From Geobacter sp. (GTDB taxonomy: Bacteria; Desulfobacterota; Desulfuromonadia; Geobacterales; DSM-12255): 7,234 nt of DNA. Positions 5,401-7,234 of this stretch are shown here, piece by piece (the stretch's first letter is position 1; each line of letters starts with the position of its first letter). The stretch spans positions 1 through 7,234 of the forward strand of contig VEOV01000357.1 of assembly GCA_012026855.1 (NCBI GenBank), given 5' to 3'. The notes below the pieces were generated by a model. It was not told the DNA's origin. It saw only the letters and a program-made list of their open reading frames with translations, and searched no databases. Position numbers and translations under genes: made by a program.

Positions 5401-7234
5401 CTGTTACCGGCGATGTCCGTGGAGTAGTACCTGAGGTCAGTGGATGCATTGACGCTTATGGTGTCGCTGTATGGCAAAGAGGGCGTGCAGCCGGTACCGA
5501 GGCAGTAATAGATGGCAGAGCAGCCGCTGCCTACATCGTTGCAGGTGAGGGTAGCGCTTTGAGCTGAACTGTAAGTGCCGCCAGTTGGCAATATGGAAGT
5601 GGCCGGCGGGGTGCGCTCAACGTTGATGGTAATTCCCATTCCTGCTGTTTCAACAATGCCGGTGCTGGTAGTGGCCCGGCTCCTGATGGTGTAGCTGTCG
5701 GCTATTGTCACAGGAACGCTTGCACTCCACGAGGTGGTGCCACTGGCGGACTGCCAGGTAGCTCCACCATCGGCGGAGACTTCCACCAGGGAAACCGTGC
5801 AGCCATTGCAGGTGGCGGTGCCGGTTGCCACGACACTGGTGGCGTTGGTAAAGGTTCCGCTGGTCGGCGTAGTGATAGACGATGAGACCATTACACCGGT
5901 GCCGGAGAGAGTGATGCTTTGAGTAGGACTTTGCGGGTCATTGTTCGCAATTTGCAAGGCAGCGCTCTTGCTGCTTACAGTATCGGGGGCAAAGGTTATA
6001 TCGACGCTGCAGGAAGCGCCTGGTACGATGACCGGCGTCAGGCTGCCGCAACTGCCGGGCGATACACTGAACAGTGGTGCATTTGTGCCGGACAGGGATA
6101 TGGAACTGATGGCCAGGTTGGCATCGCCGAACATGCCATAGCCGTTGGTTATGGTCAGTTGCCGGCTTGCCGAGGTGGTCCCAGTTTGGATGCTGCCGAA
6201 AGATACGGGGCCGCCAGAGATAATATAGGGACCTGCCAGGTAAGTAGAAGTGAAGACGGTATGGTCGCTGGCAAAGGCCGGTGAGATTGCCAGGGTCGTC
6301 AGCTGTTTTCGGCCGACGTCAAAAGCTGAGTTTGACGGACTCCAGCTGCTGCCGCCATCGCTGCTCCGGTAGACATTGCCGCCGTAGACGGTGAAAAGCA
6401 CTGTGTGGTCAGTGGCATAGGCCGGGGAAATTACCGGATTACTGGAAGATGCCGTGTGTACCCGGGTCCAGGAGTTGCCGCTGTCGGTCGTTTTAAAGGT
6501 GCCGTTGGAGGTAGCGGCGAACAGTGTCTGGTCGCTGACAAAGGCAGGAGAAATGGCGATCGAAGAGATCGTGCCGGAAATTCCGCTATCGGCAAGGTGC
6601 CAGGAAACTCCGGCGTTAAAGCTCTGGTAGAGATGGTTATCTGATGTCGCGACGTAAATGGTCTGGTCTGTGGCAAAGGCGGGCGAGATGGCCAGGGAGT
6701 TGGCATGCAGGGTGTCAATCCCCGTATTGACAGAACTCCAGGTGGCGCCGCTGTCGGTACTCTTGTATACCCCCTTGCCGTAGAGGCCGGCAAAAATGGT
6801 CTGGTCGGTGACAAAGGCTGGCGACACTGCCAGAGAGAAGACCATGGTGTTGCCCAGACCGGTGTTGCTCTGGACCCAGTTAATCCCGGAATCGGTACTC
6901 TTGTAGAAGCCGCTCAGGTAGGCTCCGGCGAACAGGGTATGGTCCGTGGCATAAGCCGGCGATGCCGCCAATGATGTGACGTTGTACGTGCTGAGTACTT
7001 GTGCCCAGCTGTCACCACTGTCGCTGCTGCGGTAGATGCCGTAATTGGCTCCAATCGTCAGGGTATGGTCGCTGGTATAGGACGGTGAGACAAGAAGCGC
7101 ATGGGAGGGGTTGTTGAAACCGAGGCCGGTTTTGCCAGGGGTCCAGTTGGCGCCGCCATCGCTGCTTTTGTGGACGATGCCGCCAGCCTGGGTGGCGCTG
7201 CAGCTGGCGTTGGAACCGCCGTTCAGCCCGGTGC
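2136..7234 (-). CDS. Giant multi-domain, presumably secreted repeat protein, 5' end beyond the window
   Basis: The open frame runs to the window edge without a stop (last full codon 7230-7232), so at least 1698 residues are present and the true start and any signal peptide are outside. Numbering from that first visible codon, the order is: Asp-box repeats (about 1-343), ASH/choice-of-anchor-D-like (343-447), Ig-like A (451-543), chitobiase C-terminal-like (544-620), propeller-like A (628-880), PPC-like (894-990), propeller-like B (1001-1252), InlB-B-repeat-like (1253-1331), Fn3 (1336-1420), Ig-like B (1426-1518), degenerate chitobiase-like (1519-1597) and beta-helix-like tail (1598-1698). The sequence is rich in Ser, Thr, Gly and Asn and almost entirely beta, as in exported surface proteins. 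No LPXTG, PEP-CTERM or other known sorting tail is visible at the C-terminus, which ends TYLTIK. No active-site motif was recognised; the function is unknown. Asp-box sialidase activity is not supported. Confidence 0.93.
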   Translation of the reverse strand, partial: TGLNGGSNASCSATQAGGIVHKSSDGGANWTPGKTGLGFNNPSHALLVSPSYTSDHTLTIGANYGIYRSSDSGDSWAQVLSTYNVTSLAASPAYATDHTLFAGAYLSGFYKSTDSGINWVQSNTGLGNTMVFSLAVSPAFVTDQTIFAGLYGKGVYKSTDSGATWSSVNTGIDTLHANSLAISPAFATDQTIYVATSDNHLYQSFNAGVSWHLADSGISGTISSIAISPAFVSDQTLFAATSNGTFKTTDSGNSWTRVHTASSSNPVISPAYATDHTVLFTVYGGNVYRSSDGGSSWSPSNSAFDVGRKQLTTLAISPAFASDHTVFTSTYLAGPYIISGGPVSFGSIQTGTTSASRQLTITNGYGMFGDANLAISSISLSGTNAPLFSVSPGSCGSLTPVIVPGASCSVDITFAPDTVSSKSAALQIANNDPQSPTQSITLSGTGVMVSSSITTPTSGTFTNATSVVATGTATCNGCTVSLVEVSADGGATWQSASGTTSWSASVPVTIADSYTIRSRATTSTGIVETAGMGITINVERTPPATSILPTGGTYSSAQSATLTCNDVGSGCSAIYYCLGTGCTPSLPYSDTISVNASTDLRYYSTDIAGNSETIQTATYTISPLPGDLVTSGDLYGGISMNSLGEIVWGQNLYDQGSWSTQLYSSLRGQITNPPGSLETPAINSLGDMVWVENGNTLRGTIGGQTVTLATTPFWFNGVDINNRGEVVWSQCDGNSNCQIFSSVRGPLTANDARYNLPHINNRGDIVYSKLDQAAQSTNQIYKLETGSLTPVKVMDSSNNQWYPAINDSGEIVWNEIDVSGPLLVNRLVSSVRGTLLTTGNELGAMDLNDCGDIAYSVLLHSGQKPQLYRLGNSAPCASSTVAHTTQAQAAPVALGDIFTGVADGTANPVEWYRFEAVAADTLQILVNYDRTPPNTLTIGLYDSQGTLLSGPTATNPLGIKMRAGYTDSYYLKIEAAGGRFGYSVSLSKYSYNCGVGPCPEMVTSGNLYGGISMNSLGEIVWGLNLYDQGNWSTQIYSSLRGQLTSPPTTYSDPAINSLGDVVWVENGNTLRGTIGGQTVTLATTPFWFHGADINDRGEVVWSQCDSSNRCQIISSVLGPLTGNDTDYNSPHINNRGDIVYSKFDQSAQPSMQVYKLGTGSLTPVKVANSSSNQWSPAINDSGEIVWNEGDASGPLWVNRLVSSVRGTLLTTNNGVMGVDLNNCGDVAYSVSLPSGQQQLYRLDNNVPCASLTVAKQSAGSGNGRITSTPAGIALQPSDSTATATFSSNITVTLTATPDNGSVFAGWSGDCSGSGSCSVTMSQARSVTATFTYALPGAPTGVTAAAGNGQATVSFTAPASNGGSAITGYTVISAPGGITASGAASPIIVTGLTNGTAYTFTVTATNGNGTGTASSPSNYITPFSLTSTITSPATGFYTNDTSVALSGTATCNGCTVSLVEVSSDNGFTWQAATGTTSWSASIPLPTAKSYTIKSRATTSEGLIETPYSGITVNVYRTPPTASLALYFGLWVLDARDSMSYCFERSYPSICGQLEMSFNGSNWQPATTYVMTGSPLWLRDRAGNTAYISGGSVANNIGGPLKIDGGSYYSFLQHALNAAGSGNTIRLAATALSENLTLSNSAALTIKGGYDSNLSSITGITPLNGNLTVQSGSLTLENVGLTGTMTVGSGSVTVTYLTIK
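2442..2678 (-). other. Degenerate chitobiase C-terminal-like segment
   Basis: It follows Ig-like copy B exactly where the recognisable chitobiase-like domain follows copy A. It keeps a late LWLRDRAGNTAYISGG phrase, comparable with LRYYSTDIAGNSE. The first half (LYFGLWVLDARDSMSYC) has lost the usual TGGTYSSAQSATL opening. This may be a decayed copy of the same domain; the assignment is tentative. Confidence 0.4.
2679..2957 (-). repeat. Ig-like module, copy B
   Basis: It aligns residue for residue with 5604-5882 (constant offset of 2925 nt, no gaps) and again ends in RTPP. It differs from copy A mainly in surface-type residues. Here the flanking domains are Fn3 upstream and the worn chitobiase-like segment downstream. 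Confidence 0.8.
2973..3227 (-). other. Fibronectin type III domain
   Basis: Starts APTGVTAAAGNGQATVSFTA, continues GGSAITGYTV and VTGLTNGTAYTFTVTATNGNG, and ends ASSPSNYITP. These are the classic strands of a bacterial Fn3 domain, with the conserved Trp replaced by Phe in VSFTAP. It is a structural linker, common in secreted enzymes and adhesins. Confidence 0.85.
3240..3476 (-). other. InlB-B-repeat-like domain
   Basis: A sequence of the form G-x-G-R-I-T-S-x-P-x-G-I, then TLTATPDNGSVFAGWSGDC and a closing MSQARSVTATF, follows the divergent InlB B-repeat pattern (TP-G...F-GW-GDC...M-x-V-T-A-F). The CSGSGSC pair in the loop is also usual. It is a common stalk or spacer domain in large bacterial exoproteins. 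Confidence 0.75.
3477..4232 (-). repeat. Propeller-like module, copy B
   Basis: It is the second copy of the module at 4593-5351, offset 1119 nt, falling to 1116 nt after a one-codon loss near the end (SGQKPQLYRL against SGQQQLYRL). All six motifs are kept. Long stretches are the same in protein, for example VENGNTLRGTIGGQTVTLAT, and closely similar in DNA. This indicates a fairly recent duplication or ongoing conversion. Confidence 0.9.
4263..4556 (-). other. PPC-like (pre-peptidase C-terminal) domain between the two propeller copies
   Basis: The segment shows LGDIFTGVADG, EWYRFEAVAADTLQIL, LTIGLYDSQGTLL and YYLKIEAAGGRFGYSVSLS, in the order and spacing usual for PPC domains. These are jelly-roll-like modules found in secreted proteins and often removed or used for surface or carbohydrate contacts. 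It has no equivalent after copy B, so it separates the duplicated modules. Confidence 0.65.
4593..5351 (-). repeat. Propeller-like module, copy A (six IN-x-x-G-E-I-V-W repeats)
   Basis: About 253 residues contain six copies of a short motif of the form I-N-x-x-G-E/D-I/V-V-W: SMNSLGEIVWG, INSLGDMVWVE, INNRGEVVWSQ, INNRGDIVYSK, INDSGEIVWNE and LNDCGDIAYSV. They are spaced 38-46 residues apart. Spacing and beta-rich content suggest a six-bladed propeller, loosely like HAF or PD40-type repeats. The family is not firmly identified. It pairs with copy B at 3477-4232. Confidence 0.85.
5373..5603 (-). other. Chitobiase/beta-hexosaminidase C-terminal-like domain
   Basis: It begins ATSILPTGGTYSSAQSATL, contains four cysteines in a C-x-V/G-rich stretch (CNDVGSGC, YYCLGTGC), and ends with a LRYYSTDIAGNSE phrase. 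This matches the CHB_HEX_C-type beta-sandwich often found beside Ig-like domains in exoproteins. It is a likely structural or binding module rather than an enzyme. Confidence 0.6.
5604..5882 (-). repeat. Ig-like module, copy A
   Basis: A 93-residue segment aligns without gaps with the segment at 2679-2957. Shared stretches include GTATCNGCTVSLVEVS, GTTSWSAS and the closing RTPP. The CNGC pair could form a disulfide outside the cell. The fold is inferred as an Ig-like beta-sandwich; the duplication is seen directly. Confidence 0.8.
5892..6206 (-). other. ASH/choice-of-anchor-D-like beta-sandwich domain
   Basis: The segment begins GPVSFGSIQTGTTSA and contains SCGSLTPVIVPGASCSVDI and a final NNDPQSPTQSITLSGTG. 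This framing (phi-x-F-G phrase, paired Cys, NDP...LSGTG) is typical of HYDIN/ASPM/SPD-2-like and choice-of-anchor D domains in bacterial surface proteins. It is assigned by pattern only. Confidence 0.65.
6225..7234 (-). repeat. Seven-unit Asp-box (BNR/sortilin-like) repeat array
   Basis: Seven copies of S-x-D-x-G-x-x-W occur at 7166-7143, 7028-7005, 6899-6876, 6761-6738, 6623-6600, 6491-6468 and 6365-6342, spaced 42-46 residues apart. Examples are STDSGATW and SSDGGSSW; the fifth (SFNAGVSW) is degenerate. Between them is a second conserved block, SPAF/Y-x-x-D-x-T (for example SPAFATDQT). This pattern is the blade signature of BNR/VPS10-type beta-propellers. Seven units could make one propeller, but the array may continue outside the window. 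Confidence 0.85.

Noticed and set aside
6969..6971. TTG codon as the start of the large gene
   Set aside because: The same frame stays open to the window edge and encodes two further complete Asp-boxes (SSDGGANW, SSDSGDSW). There is no ribosome binding site before the TTG.
6342..7166. Asp-boxes as evidence for a sialidase
   Set aside because: Asp-boxes occur in many non-enzymatic propellers, and no sialidase FRIP motif or arginine triad is visible in the window.
6225..7234. Regular repeats considered as a CRISPR array
   Set aside because: The period is about 126-138 nt, repeats are divergent and in frame, and they encode Asp-box blades.

Overview
The window looks like a piece of chromosome from a Geobacter-type bacterium (Desulfuromonadales). 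This is inferred from the ArgB sequence, the argB-argD gene order, and a very large secreted mosaic protein of the kind common in that group. No marker gene fixes the genus. All real genes lie on the minus strand, so they are transcribed from high to low coordinates.

Positions 7234 to 2136 form one uninterrupted reading frame whose 5' end lies beyond the window. At least 1698 residues are visible. It encodes a low-complexity-linked, multi-domain, presumably extracellular protein. In order it has: a seven-unit Asp-box (BNR/sortilin-like) array, an ASH/choice-of-anchor-D-like domain, an Ig-like domain, a chitobiase-C-terminal-like domain, a six-repeat propeller-like module, a PPC-like domain, a second near-identical six-repeat module, an InlB-B-repeat-like domain, a fibronectin type III domain, a second copy of the Ig-like domain, a worn chitobiase-like domain, and a terminal beta-helix-like segment. 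No catalytic motif is recognisable, so the function is unknown. Surface display, adhesion or carbohydrate binding are guesses.

Positions 2135 to 1971 are a short non-coding gap. It holds a perfect 12-bp hairpin just after the stop codon of the large gene and a good sigma70-type extended -10 promoter reading into argB.

Positions 1970 to 1 hold argB (N-acetylglutamate kinase, complete) and argD (acetylornithine aminotransferase, truncated by the window edge). They overlap by 4 bases (ATGA) and catalyse the second and fourth steps of arginine synthesis. ArgB carries the N-terminal helix and C-terminal signature of arginine-inhibited kinases, so the pathway is probably controlled by end-product feedback at this enzyme.

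The part most worth a second look is the internal architecture of the large protein. It contains two separate internal duplications (about 250 and 93 residues per copy) inside an unusual domain order.
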